Of a stretch of DNA of 5,125 bases, positions 1 through 5,042 are shown piece after piece. Source of the DNA: Candidatus Cloacimonas sp. SDB (GTDB lineage Bacteria; Cloacimonadota; Cloacimonadia; Cloacimonadales; TCS61). The stretch spans positions 1-5,125 of the forward strand of contig LKUH01000107.1 of NCBI GenBank assembly GCA_001412425.1, in the 5' to 3' direction. The notes under the pieces were generated by a model. It made no database searches. It saw nothing but the letters and a program-made list of their open reading frames with translations, and was not told where the DNA came from. A program made the translations under genes and the position numbers. Positions within the stretch are counted from its first letter, which is position 1. Every line of letters starts with the position of its first letter.

Positions 1-7
1 GATAAAT

Positions 8-37
8 AAAAAAACCCTCTAAATGCTTATTTTTAGA
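8..37 (-). terminator. Possible weak intrinsic terminator at the end of the minus-strand unit
   Basis: On the minus strand a 6-bp stem (TCTAAA, 37-32, pairing with TTTAGA, 23-18) encloses an 8-nt loop and is followed by GGG and then seven T (14-8). The stop codon of the flavodoxin-like ORF lies inside the stem. The stem is short and AT-rich, and three G separate it from the T run, so it is a weak example. If real, the transcript ends here and the 40-aa ORF is the last gene, not a longer gene cut by the window edge. Confidence 0.3.
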
Positions 38-141
38 TCATACAAACCCTCCTCAAAACCGGATTTTCTAACTGTTCTGCACAAATATCCAACTAAATTT
101 TCAGTGTTTGTGCTTCCATAAATCATAATTGCGTTTTTCAT
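19..141 (-). pseudogene. N-terminal flavodoxin fragment (40 aa), probably truncated
   Basis: The ORF encodes 40 residues beginning MKNAIMIYGSTNTENL and ending ...GLYDLKISI before TAG. It resembles the first beta strand, phosphate-binding loop, first helix and second beta strand of a flavodoxin, a roughly 140-180 aa FMN electron carrier that many bacteria use in place of ferredoxin when iron is scarce. Normal flavodoxins have a T/S-X-T-G-X-T type loop. Here GSTNTE lacks the glycine and about two residues, so FMN phosphate binding is doubtful. The start is well supported: its ATG overlaps the TGA of the upstream 125-aa gene (ATGA), and GAGGAG lies 6 nt upstream (148-153). The other two minus-strand frames before position 1 give no recognisable flavodoxin continuation. 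It may be a decayed gene or a small protein in its own right. The family assignment rests on a short motif only. Confidence 0.5.
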
Positions 142-515
142 AATTTTCTCCTCTTAATTATTACAATACCTAAAATAACTTGTGTAATTGCAAGACCTTC
201 AAATATTATCAATATTGCTATTTTCTCTATCTGGAATATCTCGGAACCCAAATTATGAATCATAATAATAGGAGTAAGAGGAATTATAATTAATGGTATT
301 AGCACAGCTAAACAATGTGTCACCGGCTTAACTGCTTTTTTATATTTTCTGAAAGATAAAATCCCGATGAATGTTGTCAGAACTGTTGCAATTAATCCAA
401 GTATTACTCCTCTAAAATAAACAAAATCGCAAATATACCAAATCACTTTAAATATAAAATACAATAAACCAAACAGGATATAAATAAGATTTATATTCTC
501 TTTTATGATTTTCAT
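138..515 (-). CDS. Hypothetical membrane protein, four predicted helices (125 aa)
   Basis: I do not recognise this family. The protein is very hydrophobic, with four likely membrane helices at about residues 8-28, 36-54, 68-87 and 97-120. A basic loop between helices 2 and 3 (FRKYKKAVK, 55-63) and a basic C-terminus (KRRKL) suggest that both face the cytoplasm. There is no signal peptide cleavage site and no Cys pair or catalytic motif. Proline-rich helix 3 (IPLIIIPLTPII) is the most distinctive part. AAGGAG at 525-530, 9 nt before the ATG, supports the start. The stop overlaps the start of the flavodoxin-like ORF by 4 nt, so the two are probably translationally coupled. A Fur-box-like palindrome lies 29 nt upstream of the start codon, suggesting iron-responsive expression (inference). 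Confidence 0.7.
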   Translation of the reverse strand: MKIIKENINLIYILFGLLYFIFKVIWYICDFVYFRGVILGLIATVLTTFIGILSFRKYKKAVKPVTHCLAVLIPLIIIPLTPIIMIHNLGSEIFQIEKIAILIIFEGLAITQVILGIVIIKRRKL

Positions 516-543
516 CGTTTATTACTCCTTTTATTTATTGATA

Positions 544-560
544 TTGAGACGCATTCTCAA
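544..560. promoter_or_regulatory. Fur-box-like palindromic operator upstream of the 125-aa gene
   Basis: TTGAGACGCATTCTCAA is a perfect 6-5-6 inverted repeat (TTGAGA / TCTCAA). It shares 13 of 17 positions with the palindrome at 1511-1527, including the whole ATTCTCAA half. Compared with the 7-1-7 Fur consensus TGATAATNATTATCA, the inner 15 bp match at 10 of 14 defined positions by my count. On the minus strand a weak -35-like TTGATT and -10-like CATTAT (18-nt spacer) lie just upstream, which would place the operator at the transcription start. That promoter is speculative. Confidence 0.5.
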
Positions 561-594
561 ATAATGCACAAAAAAATAACCTTAAATCAATTAT

Positions 595-621
595 TCATTG
601 CAACTTCTTATTTTTTTTCAT
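595..621 (-). other. Eight-codon ORF with a well-placed ribosome binding site
   Basis: Within the 267-nt gap between the 229-aa and 125-aa genes, the minus strand reads MKKNKKLQ and then TGA. AAAAGGA sits 7 nt before the ATG (629-635). It could be the remnant of a gene start or chance in A-rich sequence. It lies upstream of the palindrome at 544-560, so it is unlikely to be a leader peptide made from a promoter next to that operator. The rest of this gap is a purine-rich minus strand with an 11-bp direct repeat (675-685 and 758-768) and no gene that I can support. Confidence 0.15.
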
Positions 622-782
622 TGTGATTTCCTTTTAATTAGCCATAGACTTAACACTGACTTTTTTCCTTCATCCTTCATCATTCCTTGCATGCCTCGTA
701 AAATCTTCTTTTTCTTTTATTACACTGGGGTTCGATATTGGATATTCTTTTTTCTTTCTTCATCATTCTTCAACATTAAATT

Positions 783-1472
783 TTACATCGCATACGGTCC
801 AGGGATCAATCTCCAACCCCAGACATATTCCAGAATGCTCCAAACGCATAAAAGCCCAAAATATGACCAGAACATAATTGAGTTAATGCCTTTGTTCTTC
901 TTCGCTTTATAAATTGAAAGTCCTGTTAAAATCAAGAAAACACAACACATAATATAAGTTGTGAAATGTGTTCGGGAAAGCACTTCATATTGGAAGATCA
1001 TTATGTAGTGCATCGACCAGATAAGAAGGAAACTGGAAATAGAGAATTTTATGGGAACTGGTAAATGCTTTTTTAAATTCAGGAATATGAAGATTATTAG
1101 AATCAGAACCGGCAGGAAATTCCCATGAGCGATTTCTATGGTTGCATCTTTAATGTATATATCAGCATTTTCCAAAAATTCTCCAAAGAATCCCCAGAGA
1201 GAAATTCCGCTGATGATAGCCAAGAGGTTGGAGTAGAATTTTTCTTTTTCATATAACACAGGGACGGTGTTACCGGAATCAGAATGCTTCAATCGGGACG
1301 ATTGAACCGACTTGATGGATTGAAGAAACAGAATTATTCCAACAAATAGCAGAGTAAATCCTGCAAAGAGATACGGAATATTTCCTGCTCGATTCGTGAA
1401 AACCAGTAGCATATAAGTGATTCCGAAAAATACTAAAGTTGATAAAACTGTTTTTAATCCGATATTTTTCAT
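783..1472 (-). CDS. Hypothetical integral membrane protein, about seven helices (229 aa)
   Basis: I do not recognise this family. Predicted membrane helices lie at about residues 7-25, 32-53, 80-98, 116-133, 142-161, 171-190 and 199-218. A polar loop (54-78, with KHSDSGN) sits between helices 2 and 3. Conserved-looking aromatic and acidic patches lie in or next to helices: SLWGFFGEFLE (91-101), WSMHYIMIFQYE (152-163) and WSILEYVWGW (211-220). Buried E98, E101, E163, E215 and H155 are unusual in lipid and could bind a metal ion or cofactor, which is inference. The protein ends RLIPGPYAM. AGGAG at 1484-1488 is 11 nt before the ATG. It lies 100 nt after the feoC-like gene and has its own Fur-box-like palindrome upstream, so it is probably transcribed separately but under iron control. 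The neighbourhood suggests an iron-related membrane role, but nothing in the sequence proves transport. Confidence 0.75.
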   Translation of the reverse strand: MKNIGLKTVLSTLVFFGITYMLLVFTNRAGNIPYLFAGFTLLFVGIILFLQSIKSVQSSRLKHSDSGNTVPVLYEKEKFYSNLLAIISGISLWGFFGEFLENADIYIKDATIEIAHGNFLPVLILIIFIFLNLKKHLPVPIKFSISSFLLIWSMHYIMIFQYEVLSRTHFTTYIMCCVFLILTGLSIYKAKKNKGINSIMFWSYFGLLCVWSILEYVWGWRLIPGPYAM

Positions 1473-1506
1473 ATTTTTTTATTCTCCTGTTTTTCCTTTT
1501 TATTTA

Positions 1507-1531
1507 GCGATTGATAAGTATTCTCAATCGC
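1507..1531. promoter_or_regulatory. Fur-box-like palindromic operator upstream of the 229-aa gene
   Basis: The 25-bp site has perfect 8-bp arms GCGATTGA (1507-1514) and TCAATCGC (1524-1531) around a partly symmetric 9-bp centre. Its inner TGATAAGTATTCTCA (1512-1526) matches the 7-1-7 Fur consensus TGATAATNATTATCA at 12 of 14 defined positions by my count. Fur is the ferrous-iron-dependent repressor that normally controls iron uptake genes. A T-rich tract does not follow the repeat on either strand, so it is not an intrinsic terminator for the feoC-like gene. A weak -35-like TTGTTT and -10-like TAATAA (17-nt spacer) lie just upstream on the minus strand, which would put the operator near the transcription start. 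Confidence 0.6.
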
Positions 1532-1572
1532 AACTTATTAAAACGAGCTGCCGATGAAAACAACCCGATAAT

Positions 1573-1797
1573 TTAATTCACTAATTTATAAACATCTTTC
1601 TGGATTGCAAATGCACAACTTCCGCAACCGCTCGAACAAGTTCCGCAGTCAAATTCAACCTTTTCGATGAAATTCTTCTGAGTTAGAATTCTTAACATTC
1701 CATCTATTGCACTTTCGGAAATCTTTAAATGATTTGCGATATCTTCAGTATTCAACGATTTTCTCTCGTTGAACATTTCTTTAATCTCTTTTAACAT
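1573..1797 (-). CDS. FeoC-like winged-helix protein with a four-cysteine cluster
   Basis: The 74-aa protein has an N-terminal winged helix (about residues 1-48). NTEDIANHLKISESAIDGML looks like the helix-turn-helix, followed by the wing KNFIEKVEF. Next come C51, C54, C58 and C61 in the spacing C-x2-C-x3-C-x2-C, and a short tail. FeoC proteins of enterobacteria are small winged helices with a wing cysteine cluster that binds an oxygen-sensitive iron-sulfur cluster and affects FeoB stability or Feo expression. The size, the fold pattern and the position at the end of a feo operon all fit. The Cys spacing is tighter than the longer-spaced enterobacterial pattern I recall. The gene starts 1 nt after the stop of the FeoA-like gene, with AAAGG about 9 nt upstream inside that gene. 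The likely role is as an iron or oxygen sensor acting on FeoB in the cytoplasm. It could instead be a DNA-binding regulator of the FeoC / HTH-type group. Confidence 0.75.
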   Translation of the reverse strand: MLKEIKEMFNERKSLNTEDIANHLKISESAIDGMLRILTQKNFIEKVEFDCGTCSSGCGSCAFAIQKDVYKLVN

Positions 1798-1798
1798 A

Positions 1799-2095
1799 TT
1801 ATTTTACCTTTATCAATTCAGCAGAATTTCGGGGAATGATGAGTCTTGTCTCACCTACTCCGACTATCAGATTTGTTTCGTTTGGATTATTTTTATGAAC
1901 AAAGATCATACTACTTGGAGCAATTCCCATTTCGATAGTTTGTTTGTCAGGATTAAATCTGATGATATATTTTTGATCTTCTACAGCATCAGAAAGAGAA
2001 ATACACTGTCTGAATTTTCTTTCTCCTCGTCCACCACCTTTTCTGTGCTTGTTTCTGCAATAATTAGTATTATTCTTTCTTCCAAATTCAAACAT
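1799..2095 (-). CDS. Second FeoA-like protein with Cys/Gly/Arg-rich N-terminal extension
   Basis: Residues about 32-98 form a FeoA-type SH3-like beta barrel. The segments ISLSDAVEDQKYIIRF, TIEMGIAPSSMIFV and VGVGETRLIIPRNSAELIKV line up with the FeoA signatures (hydrophobic start, MGL-P-G turn, and G-x-x-L-x-L-R-x-x-x-A-x-x-I-x-V end). Compared with canonical FeoA it lacks the APLGDP element, carrying HKNNPNETN there instead. Residues 1-31 are an unusual basic extension with C13 and C31, a GGGRG run and many Arg/Lys (CRNKHRKGGGRG, 13-24). This might bind a metal, a nucleic acid or the G-domain of FeoB. FeoA proteins are cytoplasmic partners of FeoB needed for Fe(II) uptake, and two FeoA domains per operon is a known arrangement in some bacteria. 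The gene begins 12 nt after the feoB stop with a GAGAG-type binding site. It could be annotated simply as a FeoA domain protein. Confidence 0.75.
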   Translation of the reverse strand: MFEFGRKNNTNYCRNKHRKGGGRGERKFRQCISLSDAVEDQKYIIRFNPDKQTIEMGIAPSSMIFVHKNNPNETNLIVGVGETRLIIPRNSAELIKVK

Positions 2096-2107
2096 TTTAC
2101 TCTCTTG

Positions 2108-4402
2108 TTATGCTGATACTTCGATATTCTTTGATTTTGCTTTCATTGCAAAATATATAATGAAAGATACTGAAACTAAGATTCCAATCCACATTGTCGA
2201 TATTGCAGGTTGGGTGGGAAACATACTAATTTGATAAAACAGCGTTGAAACTATCCACGCCAAAACAGTAAGATATAAAACTGAAAACATCGTCCATTTC
2301 ATATTTGTTTCTCGATAGACTGCGGCGATTGCAGCTACGCAAGGCATATAAATAAGAATGAATAACAAATAAGCGAATGCAGCTTTGCTGTTACCAAATC
2401 TTTTTTTCATTTCAGAAAAAGTATTTACACTTACTTCTTGTTCGCCTGCTTGAGTTTCCAAATCTCCTAAATCTTCTTCTATTGCCACTCCGAGCGGATC
2501 TTTAAACGCTCCTCCAATTCCTGAAATTCCGTCTCCTACAGATTGGAAAGCTTCAATGATTCCATCCCAAAAGTTGAAATCTTCCTCAACTTCTTCGCCT
2601 TCATCAGAAAGAGAAGCATAAAGATTATCAAGAGTTCCTACAACAGCTTCTTTGGCAAAAATTCCTGTGAAAAGACCAACTGTTGCAGGCCAGTTATCTT
2701 CACTGATTCCCATTGGTTGGAATATTGGTGTAATTGATTTTCCGATGGAACTGAGCAGAGAATTTTCAGAATCTTCATTTCCGAAAGAGCCGTCTGTTCC
2801 AATTGCATTCAAGAAACTAATTGCAATAACAACGATTATGATAACTTTTCCCGCACGAAGTATGAAACTTTTCAATTTTTCCCAAGTATGCATCATAATT
2901 CCGTTAAAAGTCGGAATGTGATAAGGTGGAAGCTCCATTACAAAAGTAGAAGTTTCTCCTTTTAGAATTGTTCGTTTGAAAAGCAATCCCGATAAAACAG
3001 CCAACAAAATTCCCGTCATATAAATTGCGAAAACCACGAGTCCGCCATTATGTGGGAAAAACACAGTTGCGAACAAAACATAAACAGGAAGTCTTGCACC
3101 GCAGCTCATAAAAGGATTCATCAGAATTGTAAGAATTCGATCACGATTGTTTTCTAATGTTCGTGTTGCCATAATTGCAGGGACATTACAACCAAAACCA
3201 ACTAACATTGGAATAAATGCCTTTCCCGGTAAACCTACAAACCGCATAAATCTATCCATCACAAATGCGGCACGACTCATATAGCCTGAATCTTCCAAAA
3301 TTGATAAAGCTAAAAACATAAAGAAAATTGGTGGGATAAAAGTTGCAACAGTTTGAATTCCACCTCCGATTCCACCTGCGAGAAAAGTTGTAAGCCACAC
3401 AGGAAAATGAAGATTTTCAAGAACAGCACTTAAACCATCTACAAAAATCGAACCTGTGAAAATATCAAAAAAATCAATAAACGCTCCACCAACATTTATG
3501 GTGAGCATAAAAACAAGATACATTACACCAAAGAAAACAGGAATTCCCAAGAAGCGATTGAGAACAAATTTATCAATATTGTCTGAAACAGTTTTCCTGA
3601 TCTGGTCGTGTCGATGAACAACATCGCGTGAAAGTCCGTGAATAAATCCATAGCGACCATCGGCAACGACTATATCAACTTCATCTCCTGTATGCTTCTC
3701 AATTTTTGCTACTTCAATATCTACTAATTCCTGAAACTTATTATCGGTTATCTCGGTTGCAATTTCATCTAATTCCAAAAGCTTAATTGCTAACCATCTG
3801 TTATCTACTTTGTGTTCATTACTTATTTTCATTATTTTTTCAGAAATCTTTCTAATCGAATCTTCCACAACAGAATCGTATTGAACTTTTGTTTGGGAAA
3901 TCTGTCTTTTCTTTCCAGTATCGTTGATGCAATCTTTCAATTTATCTAAACCGCTTTTCTTACTGGCAATCATTGGTATGACCAAGCATCCAAGATGTTT
4001 TTCAAGATGTTCAACTTCAATGTGTATCTTTCTCTGTTTAGCAATATCCATCATATTGAGTGCTACAATTACAGGAATTTTCATTTCGAGAAGTTGTGTT
4101 GTTAGATATAAATTCCGCTCTAAGTTTGTTGCATCAATAATATTTACTACCAGATCAGGTTTTTCTTTCAGAATAAACTCACGAGATACTTTCTCATCAA
4201 GAGAGTATGCAGAAAATGAATAGATTCCTGGCAAATCTATTACTGTAATTTCTGTATCTTGATAAGAATAATTTCCTTCTTTATATTCAACTGTTACTCC
4301 CGGCCAATTCCCTACTTTTTGTTTAGAACCTGTGAGTGCATTGAAAAGAGTAGTTTTTCCACTGTTTGGATTTCCCGCTAAAGCAATTGTCAGTTTATTC
4401 AT
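2108..4402 (-). CDS. feoB: Ferrous iron transport protein B (FeoB)
   Basis: This 764-aa inner-membrane Fe(II) permease has an N-terminal GTPase domain. The G-protein motifs are complete: G1 GNPNSGKTT (10-18), G2 threonine T37 in GNWPGVTVE, G3 DLPG (56-59), G4 NMMD (116-119) and G5 IASKKSG (145-151). A helical spacer (GDI-like, about 165-265) follows. The membrane domain starts near residue 279 and carries the two Gate regions with conserved cysteines: GFGCNVPAIMATRTLE (C405) and NPFMSCGARLP (C434). YMPC (C688) is near the C-terminus. These correspond to the Cys residues known to matter in E. coli FeoB. The length is close to the roughly 770 aa of E. coli FeoB. An acidic, Gly-rich soluble loop spans about 599-662. 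The start codon overlaps the feoA stop (ATGA), so the two are translationally coupled. It should work with FeoA, the second FeoA-like protein and the FeoC-like protein to import ferrous iron, mainly under anoxic or reducing conditions. Confidence 0.97.
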   Translation of the reverse strand: MNKLTIALAGNPNSGKTTLFNALTGSKQKVGNWPGVTVEYKEGNYSYQDTEITVIDLPGIYSFSAYSLDEKVSREFILKEKPDLVVNIIDATNLERNLYLTTQLLEMKIPVIVALNMMDIAKQRKIHIEVEHLEKHLGCLVIPMIASKKSGLDKLKDCINDTGKKRQISQTKVQYDSVVEDSIRKISEKIMKISNEHKVDNRWLAIKLLELDEIATEITDNKFQELVDIEVAKIEKHTGDEVDIVVADGRYGFIHGLSRDVVHRHDQIRKTVSDNIDKFVLNRFLGIPVFFGVMYLVFMLTINVGGAFIDFFDIFTGSIFVDGLSAVLENLHFPVWLTTFLAGGIGGGIQTVATFIPPIFFMFLALSILEDSGYMSRAAFVMDRFMRFVGLPGKAFIPMLVGFGCNVPAIMATRTLENNRDRILTILMNPFMSCGARLPVYVLFATVFFPHNGGLVVFAIYMTGILLAVLSGLLFKRTILKGETSTFVMELPPYHIPTFNGIMMHTWEKLKSFILRAGKVIIIVVIAISFLNAIGTDGSFGNEDSENSLLSSIGKSITPIFQPMGISEDNWPATVGLFTGIFAKEAVVGTLDNLYASLSDEGEEVEEDFNFWDGIIEAFQSVGDGISGIGGAFKDPLGVAIEEDLGDLETQAGEQEVSVNTFSEMKKRFGNSKAAFAYLLFILIYMPCVAAIAAVYRETNMKWTMFSVLYLTVLAWIVSTLFYQISMFPTQPAISTMWIGILVSVSFIIYFAMKAKSKNIEVSA

Positions 4403-4629
4403 TTTACAACCTCCACATCTAAAGCGTCAGCCTCATTTTTCCTTAATGTCAGACTATAACCTTTGATCTTTATCTCAATCGGATCACCCATTGGGGCTTT
4501 GCGAATTATTAAAAAAAACTCTCCTTTTACTAATCCCATTCTTAACAGCTTTTGCCGATAATGCCTGTCCTTTACTGAAAACCCAACAATTTTGCCACTA
4601 ATTCCAACATCCATTTCCTTTAACTTCAT
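4399..4629 (-). CDS. feoA: Ferrous iron transport protein A (FeoA)
   Basis: The 76-aa cytoplasmic SH3-like protein is the usual FeoA length and is the first gene of the operon. Its signatures are MKLKEMDVGISGKIVGF at the start, KLLRMGLVKGE (27-37), APMGDPIEIKIKG (45-57) and YSLTLRKNEADALDVEVV at the end. FeoA interacts with FeoB and is required for Fe(II) uptake, probably by tuning its GTPase. The start chosen is the ATG at 4629, because GGGAGG sits 4 nt upstream and the protein then has family length. An in-frame ATG at 4695 would add 22 residues without FeoA homology, and it falls inside the leader inverted repeat. The stop overlaps feoB by 4 nt. No Fur-box-like palindrome was found upstream, unlike the two other operator-bearing genes in this window. 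Confidence 0.93.
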   Translation of the reverse strand: MKLKEMDVGISGKIVGFSVKDRHYRQKLLRMGLVKGEFFLIIRKAPMGDPIEIKIKGYSLTLRKNEADALDVEVVK

Positions 4630-4633
4630 TTTG

Positions 4634-4639
4634 CCTCCC
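4634..4639 (-). promoter_or_regulatory. Ribosome binding site of feoA that decides the start
   Basis: GGGAGG on the minus strand lies 4 nt before the ATG at 4629. It supports the 76-aa start over the upstream in-frame ATG codons at 4695 and 4641. Confidence 0.8.
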
Positions 4640-4665
4640 ATATATTCTATTTCATTCAATTCTAA

Positions 4666-4704
4666 TCGGAAACAATTATTGGCCTTACCTATCATTGTTT
4701 CCGA
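4666..4704 (-). repeat. Perfect 11-bp inverted repeat in the feoA leader (hairpin or operator)
   Basis: TCGGAAACAAT (4666-4676) and ATTGTTTCCGA (4694-4704) are perfect reverse complements separated by 17 nt. They lie 37-75 nt upstream of the feoA start codon. In the minus-strand mRNA the arms would make a stable 11-bp stem with loop GAUAGGUAAGGCCAAUA. No T run follows, so it is not an intrinsic terminator. It could be an RNA regulatory hairpin, a processing or stability element, or a protein operator with unusually separated halves. I do not recognise it as a known riboswitch. Confidence 0.55.
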
Positions 4705-4903
4705 CTGCTAACATTTAAGGTGCAACTAATATGTCAAATTCTTTTTTCTGAGTTTACTCATTTAACTAATACAATCTTTTCTTTTCAGATTCATACTCTG
4801 CTTTCATTATAGGTGTTTAACTATCATAAATCAAAATTGTTTTGACAATTAAAATGTTGAATAACAGATGGCAGTTATAAATTATTAAATAAGTGCTCAA
4901 CTT

Positions 4904-4933
4904 TTTGTGTTTGATTGATTAATGTTATTTTTG
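4904..4933 (+). promoter_or_regulatory. Possible plus-strand promoter (TTTG-N18-TATTTTTG)
   Basis: TTTG (4904-4907) and TATTTTTG (4926-4933) are 18 nt apart. This resembles the Bacteroidota primary sigma pattern TTTG-N19-TAnnTTTG. Transcription would start around 4940, where base composition changes sharply. In sequence this rich in T the match may be chance. Confidence 0.25.
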
Positions 4934-4939
4934 AAGATT

Positions 4940-5034
4940 GATGCGACTAACAAGCAGCTCCACTCTCGGAGTGTAAGTAAAGCAAGTAGAGCGTGGCATG
5001 CGCAAAACATTAGCAGCAACTAAGAGAATGGAGG
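4940..5034 (+). promoter_or_regulatory. GC-richer structured 5' leader and ribosome binding site of the plus-strand gene
   Basis: Positions 4941-5020 have about 49% G+C, against about 23% in the preceding 100 nt. The block contains a small hairpin CACTC-TCG-GAGTG (4961-4973), an overlapping alternative pairing CTCC/GGAG (4958-4961 with 4968-4971), and GC-rich GCGTGGCATGCGC (4991-5003). An 11-codon ORF, MRLTSSSTLGV (4941-4976), starts at its left edge without a strong binding site. GGAGG at 5030-5034, 8 nt before the ATG, is the ribosome binding site of the gene at 5043. It could be a regulatory leader or a dispersed repeat. No known RNA family was recognised. Confidence 0.4.
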
Positions 5035-5042
5035 AAATAACT

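Larger units (their letters stand above)
4705..5042. other. Divergent intergenic region between feoA and the plus-strand gene
   Basis: No gene is supported here. The left part is AT-rich and holds a 12-bp imperfect palindrome TGAGTTTACTCA (4749-4760), an AACTAATA direct repeat (4724-4731 and 4764-4771) and an inverted repeat AATTGT/ACAATT with a 4-nt spacer (4835-4850). The right part holds a possible plus-strand promoter and a GC-richer leader, described separately. It should contain promoters for both divergent units. A minus-strand TTGACA (complement of 4732-4737) is a possible feoA -35, but it has no convincing -10. Confidence 0.5.

Noticed and set aside
598..912. Plus-strand ORF of 104 aa
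   Set aside because: It is Phe/Ser-rich low-complexity sequence antisense to the 229-aa gene and the purine-rich gap, with no binding site or family resemblance.
1507..1531. Palindrome as an intrinsic terminator for the feo operon
   Set aside because: No T run follows it on the minus strand, and its symmetry and spacing match an operator instead.
1769..2116. Plus-strand ORF of 115 aa
   Set aside because: It is antisense to the second FeoA-like gene, which has clear family motifs.
2543..2921. Two overlapping plus-strand ORFs
   Set aside because: Both are antisense shadows of feoB.
3924..4223. Plus-strand ORF of 99 aa
   Set aside because: Antisense to the FeoB GTPase domain, whose motifs are intact.
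4399..4695. Longer FeoA reading frame of 98 aa starting at 4695
   Set aside because: The first 22 residues are not FeoA-like, the ATG lies in the leader inverted repeat, and GGGAGG supports the ATG at 4629.
4709..4737. feoA promoter with -35 TTGACA (complement of 4732-4737)
   Set aside because: At 17-18 nt spacing the -10 region reads ATGTTA or TGTTAG, a poor match, so no promoter is called.
4749..4760. TGAGTTTACTCA as a third copy of the Fur-like operator
   Set aside because: The half-site spacing is 3 bp shorter than in the two downstream sites, and the flanks do not match.
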